Numbered from the stretch's first letter, positions 44,255-54,369 are shown. The stretch is 64,000 nucleotides of DNA from Staphylococcus lutrae (GCF_002101335.1 NZ_CP020773.1:558001-622000), one strand, 5' to 3'. Notes: generated from the sequence alone by a model not told the origin. Numbers and translations: made by a program.

Positions 44255-45061
44255 ATGTGTAAAGTCCTAAATATACCAAGAAGTACCTATTATGATTCTA
44301 TAAAAAGAAAAGATAATAAAGCTACTAAAGATGATTCAAACGTAGAACGTGCAGTCATAAACATTTTTAATTCTAATAGAAAAACCTTTGGTACAAGACG
44401 AATTAAAAATAATTTAAATGACAAAGGTATCACTGTATCAAGACGAAAGATTGGTCGTATCATGAAAAAACATCATCTAGTTTCTGTTTATACGAAAACT
44501 AAATATAAAAATCACAAAAAAGAAATTAATGAAAAACTAATTGAAAATCATTTGAATCGCGCTTTTGTTAGAGATCAACCAATGGAGGCATTAGTAAGTG
44601 ATTTAACATATGTAAAAGTCGCAGGAACATGGCATTACATATTTTTATTCATAGATTTATTTAATAGAGAAATTGTTGGTTACAGTGCAGGTAAAAGCAA
44701 GGACGCAAATCTAGTATCAAAAGCAATCAGCAGGATAAATTATAATCTTCAACAAATCAAATTATTTTATACTGACAGAGGCAAAGAATTTGATAACCAT
44801 TTGATAGATGAAGTATTAGAAACATTTAAAATTAAGCGTTTATTAAGTACTAAAGGTTGTCCTTATGATAACGCAGTTGTAGAAGCAACGATGAAAGCAC
44901 TAAAAACCGAATTTGTAAAACAGATGAAATTTGAAAACCTAGAACAGTTAGAGACAGAATTATTTGATTATGTAAATTGGTACAACAATTTTAGACCACA
45001 TTCTTCATTACAGTATTTAACACCAGTGGCGTTTAAAGATCTACACATGAAAAGCGTCTAA
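44255..45061 (+). CDS. IS3-family transposase OrfB (DDE catalytic)
   Basis: 268-aa integrase-fold protein with the DDE triad: Asp in LVSDLTYVKVAG, Asp in YTDRGKEFDN, and Glu in NAVVEATMKALK. An HTH_21 region (TFGTRRIKNNLNDKGI) precedes it. Its frame stays open upstream to the orfA end, so the natural product is probably an OrfAB fusion made by -1 frameshifting. It appears intact. Confidence 0.9.
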   Translation: MCKVLNIPRSTYYDSIKRKDNKATKDDSNVERAVINIFNSNRKTFGTRRIKNNLNDKGITVSRRKIGRIMKKHHLVSVYTKTKYKNHKKEINEKLIENHLNRAFVRDQPMEALVSDLTYVKVAGTWHYIFLFIDLFNREIVGYSAGKSKDANLVSKAISRINYNLQQIKLFYTDRGKEFDNHLIDEVLETFKIKRLLSTKGCPYDNAVVEATMKALKTEFVKQMKFENLEQLETELFDYVNWYNNFRPHSSLQYLTPVAFKDLHMKSV

Positions 45062-45079
45062 AAAATGTTGACATACCAA

Positions 45080-45593
45080 TAAACAAGACATACTCACATT
45101 AAAATCTATGCATTTTCTAGAGAAGAGTATCAATATATGTTTCTTAGGTAATAGTGGTGTCGGTAAGACAAATCTGGCAATATCGCTAGGCGTAGAAGCT
45201 TGTAAACAAAATATCAAAACTCGATTCTATACTTTTAAAGAATTAATTGAACTCTTAACTACATCAGAGGAGAAAGGAGTAATCAATAAAACTTTAAAAC
45301 AATTAAACAGAATTGAATTGCTTATCATTGATGAGATAGGCTATACACCCATCTCAAAAGAACAGGCAGATCTCTTCTATCAATTGATGTCACTAAGGTA
45401 TGAAATGAAATCAACAATCATAACGACGAATATCCCTTTTTCTAGTTGGGGCGACTCATTTAGTAACAAGATAGCGTCAGCAGCCATTATTGATAGACTC
45501 ATTCATCATTCAAAAATATTTAAAATTGCAGGAGATTCCTACCGACTTAAAGACTATAAAAATGAAAAAAGTTTAAACATACGTCATTTGTAA
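45080..45593 (+). pseudogene. truncated IS21-family istB
   Basis: 161 aa corresponding to the C-terminal two thirds of the intact istB at 46957-47724, almost identical to it. It keeps FLGNSGVGKTNLAIS (Walker A) and LLIIDEIGYTPIS (Walker B). The N-terminal part and the whole istA are missing because the IS3-type element ends at 45079. The stop codon (45591-45593) is supplied by the left end of the following IS21 copy. Confidence 0.85.
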
Positions 45594-45710
45594 ATGGCGG
45601 TTATAAAATGTAGGAAAATGGCGGAATGAAAATGCTGTTTTTCCTACATTTTTTATTTTCTAAAATATATAATCATGTCTTAACTCAATCTTTGAATGGA
45701 GGTTGTTTGA

Positions 45711-46946
45711 TTGAGACATGATATATACGAAGGAGTGTCATTTTACATTATGAAAGGCATAAAACCAAATTACGCTGAGCTGGCTAGACAATATCATTGC
45801 GATCCAAGGACAGTAAAAAAATATTATGAGGCTGGGAAAGGCAATGAGTTGAAAAAATTAAAAACAAGAAAAACGACAAAGAGAGTATCAAAATTAGAAC
45901 CCTATAAAACGCTCATAGACGAAAAATTAGAGCTAGGTTGTACGGCTATGGCGATTTATAAATATATTACTAAAAAAGGGTATGAAGGCAAATATACGAT
46001 TCTAAGAGAATATTGTAAGAATAAAAAAGGAAAGGAAATTAAAAAAGCAACTATACGGGTAGAAGCACGACCCGGTATAGCTGCTCAAGTAGACTGGAAA
46101 GAAGATATGGTCATGCATGATAAATTTGGGAAACGTTATCAATTTAATATCTTTCTTTACGTTCTACACTATTCAAAAATGAAGTATATCACATTAACTT
46201 GGGATAGAAAACAAGATACATTATTTCAATGTTTGAAAGAATCTTTTGAGTACACTGGAGGTGTTCCTAAGGAGATATGGTTCGATAATATGAAAACGGT
46301 CGTTGATCGTCCTAGAACACAATATAGAAAAGTGGTATTTAACGCCCTTTTTCATCAATTTAGTAAAGATGCAAACTTTGAACCCATCGCGTGTAGGCCT
46401 TATAGGCCGCAAACCAAGGTCTCTGTGGAATCTTTAGCTAAATTTGTGGAACAACGTTTAAGGCCCTACGATTACGAATTTTATGACGCTGTTGAACTTA
46501 TCAGTCTTGTCAATCACTTTTGTCATGAAATGAACCATAACGAAATATCGCAAGCAACTGACTGCTATCCAATTGATTTATTCAATTCTGAAGAAAAACA
46601 TCTATTGAACCCGTTTAATGTGCAGTTACTAGACACCTATGTCGAAGATGAATGCATTCGAATCGTTTCTAAAGAGTCGATGGTTAATTTTAGAAAAGGT
46701 AAATATTCAGTACCTACAAAGTTTATTGGAGAGGAGGTTCAATTGATCTTTAATGAATTGACTGACGAATTATCCATCTACTTTGATGCCGAGTTAATTA
46801 GAACCCATCATTTATCGGAAAAGAAATTCAATTATGTTACCGAAGATATGTGTGAGATATTGAAGTCTGATGCATTCAAGCACAAAGACGATCAAGAAAT
46901 TCTTACTTATATCGAAGATTCATTATTAAAATATGACGAGGTGTAG
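45711..46946 (+). CDS. istA: IS21-family transposase IstA
   Basis: 411 aa. The N-terminal HTH (NYAELARQYHCDPRTVKKYY) is followed by the DDE integrase domain: Asp in AQVDWKEDMVM, Asp in IWFDNMKTVV, and Glu in VSVESLAKFVEQ. The start is a TTG with GGAGG 8 nt upstream. It ends just before istB. Full length for the family and no internal stop. Confidence 0.9.
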   Translation: MRHDIYEGVSFYIMKGIKPNYAELARQYHCDPRTVKKYYEAGKGNELKKLKTRKTTKRVSKLEPYKTLIDEKLELGCTAMAIYKYITKKGYEGKYTILREYCKNKKGKEIKKATIRVEARPGIAAQVDWKEDMVMHDKFGKRYQFNIFLYVLHYSKMKYITLTWDRKQDTLFQCLKESFEYTGGVPKEIWFDNMKTVVDRPRTQYRKVVFNALFHQFSKDANFEPIACRPYRPQTKVSVESLAKFVEQRLRPYDYEFYDAVELISLVNHFCHEMNHNEISQATDCYPIDLFNSEEKHLLNPFNVQLLDTYVEDECIRIVSKESMVNFRKGKYSVPTKFIGEEVQLIFNELTDELSIYFDAELIRTHHLSEKKFNYVTEDMCEILKSDAFKHKDDQEILTYIEDSLLKYDEV

Positions 46947-46956
46947 GAGAACAGAT

Positions 46957-47724
46957 ATGTATACAGACCATCAAAAGCTATTAGAAAATTTTCAACTGCT
47001 CAATCTAAAAATGATTAAAGACTATTATCCGAAGTATTTAGAATCACTATCCAAGAATCAAAAATCTTTAACTGAAATTTTACTTGAGTTGACAGAAAAG
47101 GAAGTAGAATATCAAGCTGAACAAAAATTTAAACGCGCTATTAAGTTAGCACGTTTCCCTAAGGTTAAATATTTAAGTGACTTTGATTTCACGTTTCAAC
47201 CAAGCATTAATAAACAAGAAATACTCACATTAAAATCCATGCATTTTCTAGAGAAGAATATCAATATATGCTTCTTAGGTAATAGTGGTGTCGGTAAGAC
47301 ACATCTAGCAATATCGCTAGGCGTAGAAGCCTGTAAACAAAATATCAAAACTCGATTCTATACTTTTAAAGAGTTAATTGAACTCTTAACCACTTCAGAG
47401 GAGAAAGGAATCACCAATAAAACTTTAAAACAATTAAACAGAATTGAACTGCTTATCATTGATGAAATAGGCTATACCCCCATCTCAAAAGAACAGGCAG
47501 ACCTCTTCTATCAATTGATGTCACTCAGGTATGAAATGAAATCCACAATCATAACGACGAATATCCCATTTTCTAGTTGGGGAGACTCATTTAGTAACAA
47601 GATAGCGTCAGCAGCCATTATTGATAGACTTATTCACCATTCAAAAATATTTAAAATTACAGGCGATTCATACCGACTTAAAGACTATAAAAGTGAAAAA
47701 AGTTTAAACATACGTCATTCTTAA
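46957..47724 (+). CDS. istB: IS21-family helper ATPase IstB
   Basis: 255-aa AAA+ ATPase of the DnaC/IstB type with CFLGNSGVGKTHLAISLG and LLIIDEIGYTPISKE. It loads IstA onto target DNA. The ATG at 46957 has AGGAG upstream; the open frame extends 8 codons further into istA. Intact, unlike the copy at 45080. Confidence 0.92.
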   Translation: MYTDHQKLLENFQLLNLKMIKDYYPKYLESLSKNQKSLTEILLELTEKEVEYQAEQKFKRAIKLARFPKVKYLSDFDFTFQPSINKQEILTLKSMHFLEKNINICFLGNSGVGKTHLAISLGVEACKQNIKTRFYTFKELIELLTTSEEKGITNKTLKQLNRIELLIIDEIGYTPISKEQADLFYQLMSLRYEMKSTIITTNIPFSSWGDSFSNKIASAAIIDRLIHHSKIFKITGDSYRLKDYKSEKSLNIRHS

Positions 47725-47785
47725 ACCGCCAAAAAACGACATTTTCAAATCGCCATAAAACAACATTTTCAAACCGCTATTGACA

Positions 47786-48248
47786 GTAGTAAAACTTCTA
47801 GAATTAATACTATATATTTTTTTGAAATTAATGACATCTTTATCATATAAATTATGAAGTGCATAAATTACAATCAAATAATCCATATCTAAATCTTCAT
47901 TGTTTTCGATGACATAATTCAAAAAATAACCTAATAACATGTTTGCATATGTAGATTTAGACAGCAAAATTTTTGATAAAGTGTCTGAGATAAACATAGC
48001 TTTCTCTTCATTATTTACATATTCTTTTAATTTTTTAATTTTTCTTCTGATGGTATTTCTTCTGGATTAAAACCTTGTAAAAAATTCATAAACTTTTTAT
48101 GAGCGACTATTTTACTAATGTTATTTAAAAATCTAAGTACATTAGATCCATCTTGTGCTAATTCAAAGAAGGGATTTTCAACTATTACTTTCTTTACATC
48201 TAACAGATTTTCTATATGGACTTGAACTTCGCTTAGTTTATCAGACAT
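47786..48248 (-). pseudogene. third gene of the decayed defence-type operon, frameshifted and truncated
   Basis: Two pieces. The first 73 or so residues (MSDKLSEVQVHIENLLDVKK to EEIPSEEKLK) end at a stop at 48027. The same protein then continues in another frame from LKEYVNNEEKAMFISDTLSK to YDKDVINFKKIYS until the IS21 right end at 47785. One extra A in the A6 run at 48031-48036 would join the frames. It is mostly helical and soluble with no family I can name. It starts directly behind the ATPase stop (GGCGG before the ATG at 48248), so it belongs to the same operon. The C-terminus is lost. Confidence 0.7.
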
Positions 48249-48262
48249 ATTTCCGCCTACAT

Positions 48263-49707
48263 TCATATAATATATTCATTATCTTTAAAGATTCCCTTGT
48301 TTATTTCAATAACATTGATTTCATCTAACTTATAATTATCAAAGATTGATGCTAATATGATTTGATTTTCATTAAAGTCTTCTTTTAAAATTTTGAATAT
48401 TTCTTCAATATTTTGTTTGTCTACCTCTCTTCCAGATGGAGAGTCCAGTAATATTGGCAAAGTAATACCTAAATATTTTTGAATAGATTTTATATAAGAT
48501 AATTTGAATGCAAAGACCAGTTTGTGTAAAACAGCACCTGAATATCTCTTCAAATTATTTGTAAAAATAAAATCAGATTTTAAATCCAAATATTGCTCAA
48601 TACCTAGCCTTTCCGCATAATCAGCAATTGAATCATAAAGTTCACTTATAATATTATTATTTACAATTATTTTTTTCTTAGTACTTCTCTTGTACGTTTT
48701 TCTTTTGTCTCAATTTCTTTTATTAATTTTTCAATTAAATTAAAATCCAGATTAATATTCATTATTCTACTATCAAATTTTTGGAGCTCAGTTTCTAGAT
48801 TTAATAAGCTATATTCTTTTGAAAGATTATCTCTCAATTGAGAAATTTTTGATTTTATTTTTTTTATTTTTATTTCAATTATTTTTTTTCTAGTATTAAC
48901 ATACAATTGAGATTCTTCAAATCCTACAATATTATCTTTTGTAACTAATTCTCTCTTCCCTTCAATTTCTACAGCTATTTTCATTTTTTCTATAAACTTT
49001 AAAAAACTCTTGTTATCTTCAATCGCACTTTCGATTTCATTTAGGTCTTTCATTAATTGTTTTTTTTCTAATTCTAATAACAAAATATCATTTTCAATTT
49101 TGTCAATATAGTCAATTTCTAAACCACTTTTTTCTTCAATCACTGATGTTTGATAGAAATATATACTCCTCATTGCATTATATTTCAACTTTTCTTGTTT
49201 TAGAATGTTTAGTTCTTTTTGCAATTCTTCAATATTTCTTTCAGCTAATCCTCCAACTAATTCATATAAATTAAAGTATATTCTTCCGATGACAAATCCT
49301 TTATTTAAAAGTGTCCAACCTTTTTCTTGATCCATATATATACTACCTAGTATGTTCTCTAGAACATTTTTATTTTCTGAATTAAAAATAACCTGTAATA
49401 GATATATATTTTCATCGGGTAACAAAAAATATTGAGAAATATCATTTTCTATCAATTCAAGATTATTACTATTTCTTATCAACGTTATTTTTCTATTGCC
49501 TATCTCCAAAAGTAAAATTGTTTTTAACTTTTCGAATTTTATGCCTTTTGTTCCTGGAATTGCATAACCTAGGCTAAATAAAAGCATTCTTAGTAAAGTA
49601 GACTTTCCTACACTATTTTTCTTACTATAAACTAGATTATTATTTGATGAAAAATCAAATTTCTTTTTCATCCCCTCATAATCAAGATAAAGAGTATTAA
49701 ATTTCAA
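48263..49707 (-). pseudogene. SMC/RecN-like ABC ATPase (ABC-3C / Lamassu-like), frameshifted
   Basis: The N-terminal 346 aa contain KKNSVGKSTLLRMLLFSLGY (Walker A near residue 30) and long charged coiled-coil stretches. The C-terminal part, in another frame, has LPILLDSPSGREVDKQNIEE (Walker B with D-loop region). Adding one A to the A7 run at 48670-48676 joins them through NNNIISELYDSIADYAERLG into one protein of about 480 aa. The Walker A / coiled-coil / Walker B order is that of SMC-like ABC ATPases, such as the DUF2326-type ATPases of three-component conflict systems. Its start overlaps the nuclease gene by 11 bp. Confidence 0.75.
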
Positions 49708-50652
49708 GATTTACCTCCTTTTTAAGGTTTTTAACCATTGTTTTTAAATTCAGAATTTTAAATAAAATAATTTTAACTATTACTTGTTTTACTTCTTCTT
49801 CTATTTTATCTGTATTTACTAAATAAATATAGTCAGTCCATTTATCATTAATAAATGATTTTATCCTTCTTCTATTACCTATTTTATTTTTTCTATAAAT
49901 TTCATAATCACTATTTACTTTCATCACAAAAGAAAATTTTTCTGATTGTTTATCAATAAAAGTAGTATATTTATATAGTACTGTCTCTATTTCCTCTTCA
50001 TCCATTTGAAACTCATCAATAAGCTTTTCAAAATTTTTATCATCTTCTAATAGTTGAGAGTTTATGACTATTATTGGCCAGATAACTTGATTCTTGGTAA
50101 GATCAATAGATACGTTACTTGTGGTAGCATTAAACAAAAATTCACTTTGCCAAATTTCTAACAATGTTTTTGAGTAAACTGGATTTACAGAAATATTACT
50201 TAGAAATTCTCTAATTATGCGTAAGATAGTTCTGTATCTAGTTTCATAATCATCTCCATCAAAATTTATTACTGATATATTTAAAATATCGGTATTATAT
50301 TTTTTATTATATTTTTCTGAAAGCTCTTCTATAATCTTTACTACTTTTTTCTTATAATTAGCAGGGATTTCATTGAATGTTCTTTCAATAATTCCATCAC
50401 CTATAAAAATATGGTGCTGAGAAGTTGTACCTCCAATTGGATTTGGAAAATTAGTTGTATAAATTAACCTTTCTATTTCGTTTTTTTGAGCTCCCAGAAA
50501 TAGTGTATTTAAACCTGTTTCTAATTTTTCTAATGCTTTACTATCCTTCCCTAACTTAGAATACGATTTAGCTTGAATTAATATTTTCTTATCATTAAAT
50601 AGTAACAATTCAATATCTTCATCTTTCCCTTCAATTCTTATACTTTTAATAT

Positions 50653-51360
50653 TGGATTTGTGTCAAGAAATCGGACACAGTGAATTTATAATTTTACCTC
50701 GCTCTGCTCGGTTTCCTATTCAAAAATAAACTTATTAAATCATATAAGTTCATTTTTAAACAGGTCATTTTATGAAAACATTTTTTCAAATTCAAGTGGA
50801 CTTAGATAATTTAGTGTTGAATGAATTCTTTTGGAATTATAGAATGTCACAATATATTCTATAATACTAAACATTGCCTCATTACGCGTTTGAAAATTAC
50901 AATGATGAATGAGTTCTTTCTTTATTATACTGTGAAATGACTCTATACACGCATTGTCATAACAATTTCCCTTCCGACTCATACTCGTTATTATTTCGTT
51001 TTCTCTTAATATATTTTGATATTCTATTGAGGCATATTGACTTCCTCTATCAGAATGGTGTATTAAACCTGCTGTTGGCTTCTGTGCAGTAAATGCTCTT
51101 TCTAGTGCTGAAATCACTAAATCTTTCGTCATTCTGTTCGACATTGACCAACCTATTATTCTTCTTGAGAATAAATCCATCACTGTTGCGAGATACACCC
51201 ATCCTTCCCGTGTATAAATATAGGTAATATCTGATACCCATACCACACCTGGCTTTTCAACTTTAAATCGTTGGTTTAGTAAATTCGGATATATTGGTAG
51301 ATTGTGTTTAGAATCTGTTGTTGCTTTATATTTCTTCTTTGTGATTGATCTGATACCCAT
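50653..51360 (-). mobile_element. IS3-family element, second type, truncated copy A
   Basis: This copy keeps the 3' end (TGGATTTGTGTCAAGAAATC, terminal repeat) and the last 196 codons of orfB (50770-51360), with the Asp of HHSDRGSQY and the Glu of NACIESFHS. It stops at codon [10 protein letters not shown], where copy B begins. Its orfA and 5' end are absent. It is nearly identical to copy B. Confidence 0.85.
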
Positions 51361-51478
51361 TGGATTTGTGTCAAGAAATCGGACACAGTGAATTTATAAT
51401 TTTACCTCGCTCTGCTCGGTTTCCTGTTCAAAAATAAACTTATTAAAATCATATAAGTTCATTTTTAAACAGGTCATT

Positions 51479-52294
51479 TTATGAAAACATTTTTTCAAAT
51501 TCAAGTGGACTTAGATAATTTAGTGTTGAATGAATTCTTTTGGAATTATAGAATGTCACAATATATTCTATAATACTAAACATTGCCTCATTACGCGTTT
51601 GAAAATTACAATGATGAATGAGTTCTTTCTTTATTATACTGTGAAATGACTCTATACACGCATTGTCATAACAATTTCCCTTCCGACTCATACTCGTTAT
51701 TATTTCGTTTTCTCTTAATATATTTTGATATTCTATTGAGGCATATTGACTTCCTCTATCAGAGTGGTGTATTAAACCTGCTGTTGGCTTCTGTGCAGTA
51801 AATGCTCTTTCTAGTGCTGAAATCACTAAATCTTTCGTCATTCTGTTCGACATCGACCAACCTATTATTCTTCTTGAGAATAATTCCATCACTGTTGCGA
51901 GATACACCCATCCTTCCCGTGTATAAATATAGGTAATATCTGATACCCATACCACACCTGGCTTTTCAACTTTAAATTGTTGGTTTAGTAAATTCGGATA
52001 TATTGGTAGATTGTGTTTAGAATCTGTTGTTGCTTTATATTTCTTCTTTGTGATTGATCTGATACCCATTTCTTTCATCAATCTTGTTACTGTACGCTGT
52101 GAAACCTTTATTCCTTCTTTCATCAGTTCCTTTGTGATTTTTGGACTGCCGTACCTTTTTTGACTTCCAATATAAACTTTATAGATTTCCTTTTTTAATC
52201 TATCACGTCTCTTTTGTTGTGATGAAGCTGGACGTTTTTTCCAATCATAATATCCACTTTTTGAAACACCTAATACTTTGCACATCTTAGTCAC
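51479..52294 (-). CDS. IS3-family transposase OrfB
   Basis: 271-aa DDE transposase with HTH_21 ([20 protein letters not shown]), Asp in [13 protein letters not shown], Asp in [12 protein letters not shown] and Glu in [14 protein letters not shown]. The frame is open upstream into the orfA end, consistent with a frameshifted OrfAB product. It appears intact. Confidence 0.9.
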   Translation of the reverse strand: MTKMCKVLGVSKSGYYDWKKRPASSQQKRRDRLKKEIYKVYIGSQKRYGSPKITKELMKEGIKVSQRTVTRLMKEMGIRSITKKKYKATTDSKHNLPIYPNLLNQQFKVEKPGVVWVSDITYIYTREGWVYLATVMELFSRRIIGWSMSNRMTKDLVISALERAFTAQKPTAGLIHHSDRGSQYASIEYQNILRENEIITSMSRKGNCYDNACIESFHSIIKKELIHHCNFQTRNEAMFSIIEYIVTFYNSKRIHSTLNYLSPLEFEKMFS

Positions 52295-52332
52295 ACGAAA
52301 TTCGTGCCGGTGTTGATATATAAATTCATAAA

Positions 52333-52620
52333 TTATTTCTGGTCTTTGGCAAAGATGTGCATAGCCTTTTTTAATATTCGATTCTCTTCTTCAAGTTCCT
52401 TAAGTCGCTTTTGTAATTCGACTTCTGTTTGTTTTACTGGTGTTAATTTACCGCTACCAACAAAAGATGCTTCGCCACCTTCACGATACTTACTCAGCCA
52501 TTTTGTAAGTGTTTGTATCGGTATATCAAGGTCTCTTGAGACCTCAGTCGCTTTTCTACCTGATTCAACCAGTTTTATTGCTTCCATCTTAAAGTTATGC
52601 TCATATCTTCTCTTAGTCAT
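52333..52620 (-). CDS. IS3-family transposase OrfA
   Basis: 95-aa HTH protein: [20 protein letters not shown], then [18 protein letters not shown] and a leucine-zipper-like [19 protein letters not shown]. The ATG at 52620 has GGGAG 8 nt upstream. Confidence 0.9.
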   Translation of the reverse strand: MTKRRYEHNFKMEAIKLVESGRKATEVSRDLDIPIQTLTKWLSKYREGGEASFVGSGKLTPVKQTEVELQKRLKELEEENRILKKAMHIFAKDQK

Positions 52621-52837
52621 GACAGACACTCCCGTAAATTAATAATATTATTATAAACTATTTATTATCAATTCGCTGTGTCCGTTAATGAGTCTAACAT
52701 CATATCTTTTATATACTTAATAAAATATACAATAGCGCTATTAATTTGAAAATGCCATCCAAATATAGATGGTGATGCGTTATGGTCCATAATTACCTCA
52801 ATATATTTAATATTTTATTCATAATACTTTCCTTTTA

Positions 52838-53026
52838 CTACTCTTGTAGCATTTTTAATTCATATGCTAAACGAGCTTCCTTACTTAAATTCATCTTATT
52901 AATTAACGAATAAACATACCTTTCTACTTTTTCGTGTTGAAGCTGATTTTCTATATCATAATTATAATTATCTTCAGCTAACTTTTTTATTTCCTCTATG
53001 CGCATAAAAAACATTTCATTTTTCAA
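52838..53026 (-). CDS. small protein upstream of the split nuclease gene
   Basis: 62 aa, all helical and charged (MRIEEIKKLAEDNYNYDIEN through LSKEARLAYELKMLQE). It ends 47 bp before the nuclease start on the same strand. Its first codon is only 4 bp from the end of an IS remnant (53030), so the true N-terminus may have been lost. No family is recognised. By position it may be a small component of the same operon. Confidence 0.45.
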   Translation of the reverse strand: MKNEMFFMRIEEIKKLAEDNYNYDIENQLQHEKVERYVYSLINKMNLSKEARLAYELKMLQE

Positions 53027-53029
53027 GTT

Positions 53030-53697
53030 TGGAATGTCAACAGTCTTTTAGACACTTTTCATGTGTTGCTCTTTGAACGCCACTGGCGTTAAATACTGTA
53101 ACGAAGAATGTGGTCTAAATTGTTGTACTATTTTATATGATCAAAAAATCTATTTCTAATTTATTCAAGTTTTCAAATTTCATCTGTTTTATAAATTCAG
53201 TTTTTATTGATTTCATTGTTTCTTCTGCAACAGGGTTGTCATAAGGACAACTTTTTGTGCTTAATGAACGTTTAATTTTAAATGTTTCTAGTACTTAATC
53301 CATCAAATAATTATAACTCTTTACCTCTATCGGTATAAAATAATTTGATTTGTTGAAGATTATAATTTATCCTGCTGATTGCTTTTGATACTAGATTTGC
53401 GTCCTTGTTTTTACCTACACTGTAACCAACAATTTCTCTATTAAATAAACATACATAATGCCAACTTCCTGCCACTTTTACATATGTTAAATCGCTTACT
53501 AGTACCTCCATTGGTTGTTTTCTATTAAACGTACGATTTAAATGATTTTTAATTAGTTTTACATTAGTTTCTTTTTGATGATTTTTATATTTAGCTTTTG
53601 TATAAACAGAAACTAGATGATGTTTTTTCATGATACGATCAATCTTTCGTCTGGATACAGTGATACCTTTGCCATTTGTTTTTTCGACTTGTACCAC
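53030..53697 (-). mobile_element. decayed remnant of the IS150-like element of 43878
   Basis: It starts with TGGAATGTCAACA, the inverted right end. It carries orfB fragments with stops and frameshifts; 53311-53697 still reads GKGITVSRRKIDRIMKKHHL and VLVSDLTYVKVAGSWHYV. The 5' third and orfA are missing. Near the break an unrelated ribosome-binding site and GTG precede the fragment. Confidence 0.8.
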
Positions 53698-53762
53698 AAA
53701 TATCCTCCTTTTCTAACTATTATTTTAAGTGTTATTATACTATATAAACGTCAAGATAAATA

Positions 53763-53792
53763 TGTACAATTTTGCTTAAATAAGCATGTACA
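53763..53792. repeat. inner repeat of a broken IS21-type end, copy 1
   Basis: TGTACA..TTGCTTAAATAAGCATGTACA, itself almost palindromic. It resembles the block at 54370-54398 (TGTACA, then CGCTTGAATAAGTATACAC). The two flank IS3 copy C, which suggests that copy C inserted between repeats of one IS21-type left end. Confidence 0.5.
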
Positions 53793-53795
53793 GAT

Positions 53796-54347
53796 TGGAT
53801 TTGTGCCAAGGAATCGGACACAGTGAATTTATAATTTTACCTCGCTCTGCTCGGTTTCCTGTTCAAAAATAAACTTACTAAAATCATATAAGTTCATTTT
53901 TAAACAGGTCACTTTATGCAAACATTTTTTCAAATTGAAGTGGACTTAGATAATTTAGTGTTGGAATGAATTCTTTTAGAATTATAGGATGCCACAATAT
54001 ATTCTATTATACTAAATATTGCCTCATTACTCATTTGAAAATCAAAATGATAAATGTGTTCTTTCTTTATTATGCTATGAAACGACTCTATACACGCATT
54101 GTCATAACAATATCCCTTGTGACTCATACTCGTTATTATTTCGTTTTCTCTTAATATATTTTGATATTCTATTGATGCATATTGACTTCCTCTATCATAA
54201 TGGTATATTAATCCTGCTGTTGGCTTCTGTGCAGTAAATGCTCTTTCTAGTGCTGAAATCACTAAATCTTTCGTCATTCTGTTCGACATTGACCAACCTA
54301 TTATTCTTCTTGAGAATAAATTCATTACTGTTACGAGATATAGCCAT
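53796..54347 (-). mobile_element. degenerate, truncated copy C of the second IS3-type element
   Basis: It begins with TGGATTTGTGCCAAGGAATC (the 3' terminal repeat with changes) and holds the last part of orfB with many substitutions. The match to copy B stops near 54347, inside the catalytic core. It cannot be functional. Confidence 0.82.
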
Positions 54348-54369
54348 CCTATAAATGCTAATTTAAAGA

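Larger units (their letters stand above)
43878..45079 (+). mobile_element. IS3-family (IS150-like) insertion sequence, copy 1
   Basis: About 1.2 kb with two overlapping-phase genes, orfA and orfB. The right end is set by TGTTGACATACCA; the same end (as TGTTGACATTCCA) bounds the remnant at 53030. The left end is put at TGGACAATTTTT (43878), which is only partly similar. No target duplication is visible: the left flank is chromosomal and the right flank is inside a broken istB, so flanking DNA was lost. Confidence 0.75.
45589..47785 (+). mobile_element. complete IS21-family insertion sequence
   Basis: 2197 bp. The left end TGTAAATGGCGGTTATAAAA matches the inverted right end TGTCAATAGCGGTTTGAAAA at 18 of 22 positions. 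Inner repeats of the GGCGG..GAAAATG type lie at both ends. It carries istA and istB. The left end starts inside the last codons of the truncated istB and the right end lies in a chromosomal gene. No direct target repeat is visible. Confidence 0.85.
51361..52703 (-). mobile_element. IS3-family element, second type, complete copy B
   Basis: About 1.34 kb. The 3' end TGGATTTGTGTCAAGAAATC lies at 51361. The 5' end (GACTCATTAACGGACACAGC) lies near 52703. Both ends share CGGACACAG.GAATT.ATAA. It contains orfA and orfB in two frames, like IS150-type elements. It abuts copy A and sits in the nuclease gene. The ends are accurate to a few bases. Confidence 0.82.
49697..52790 (-). pseudogene. PD-(D/E)xK (Cap4/Mrr-like) nuclease gene split by insertion sequences
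   Basis: The N-terminus is at 52790-52698: ATG behind GAGG, then HNASPSIFGWHFQINSAIVY and FIKYIKDM. The rest resumes in frame at 50652 with NIKSIRIEGKDEDIELLLFN, DKKILIQAKSYS, and runs to 49697. Together they give about 348 aa. The E.KDEDIE..QAK pattern is a PD-(D/E)xK active site (Asp in DIE, then QAK), as in dsDNA-nuclease effectors of the Cap4/Lamassu LmuA kind. The C-terminal two thirds is an uncharacterised helical domain. Between the halves lie about 2 kb of IS3-family sequence (50653 to about 52700), so no intact protein can be made. Confidence 0.75.

Noticed and set aside
53617..53826. 69-aa plus-strand frame and similar ones in 53.9-54.3 kb
   Set aside because: Antisense shadows of IS remnants.
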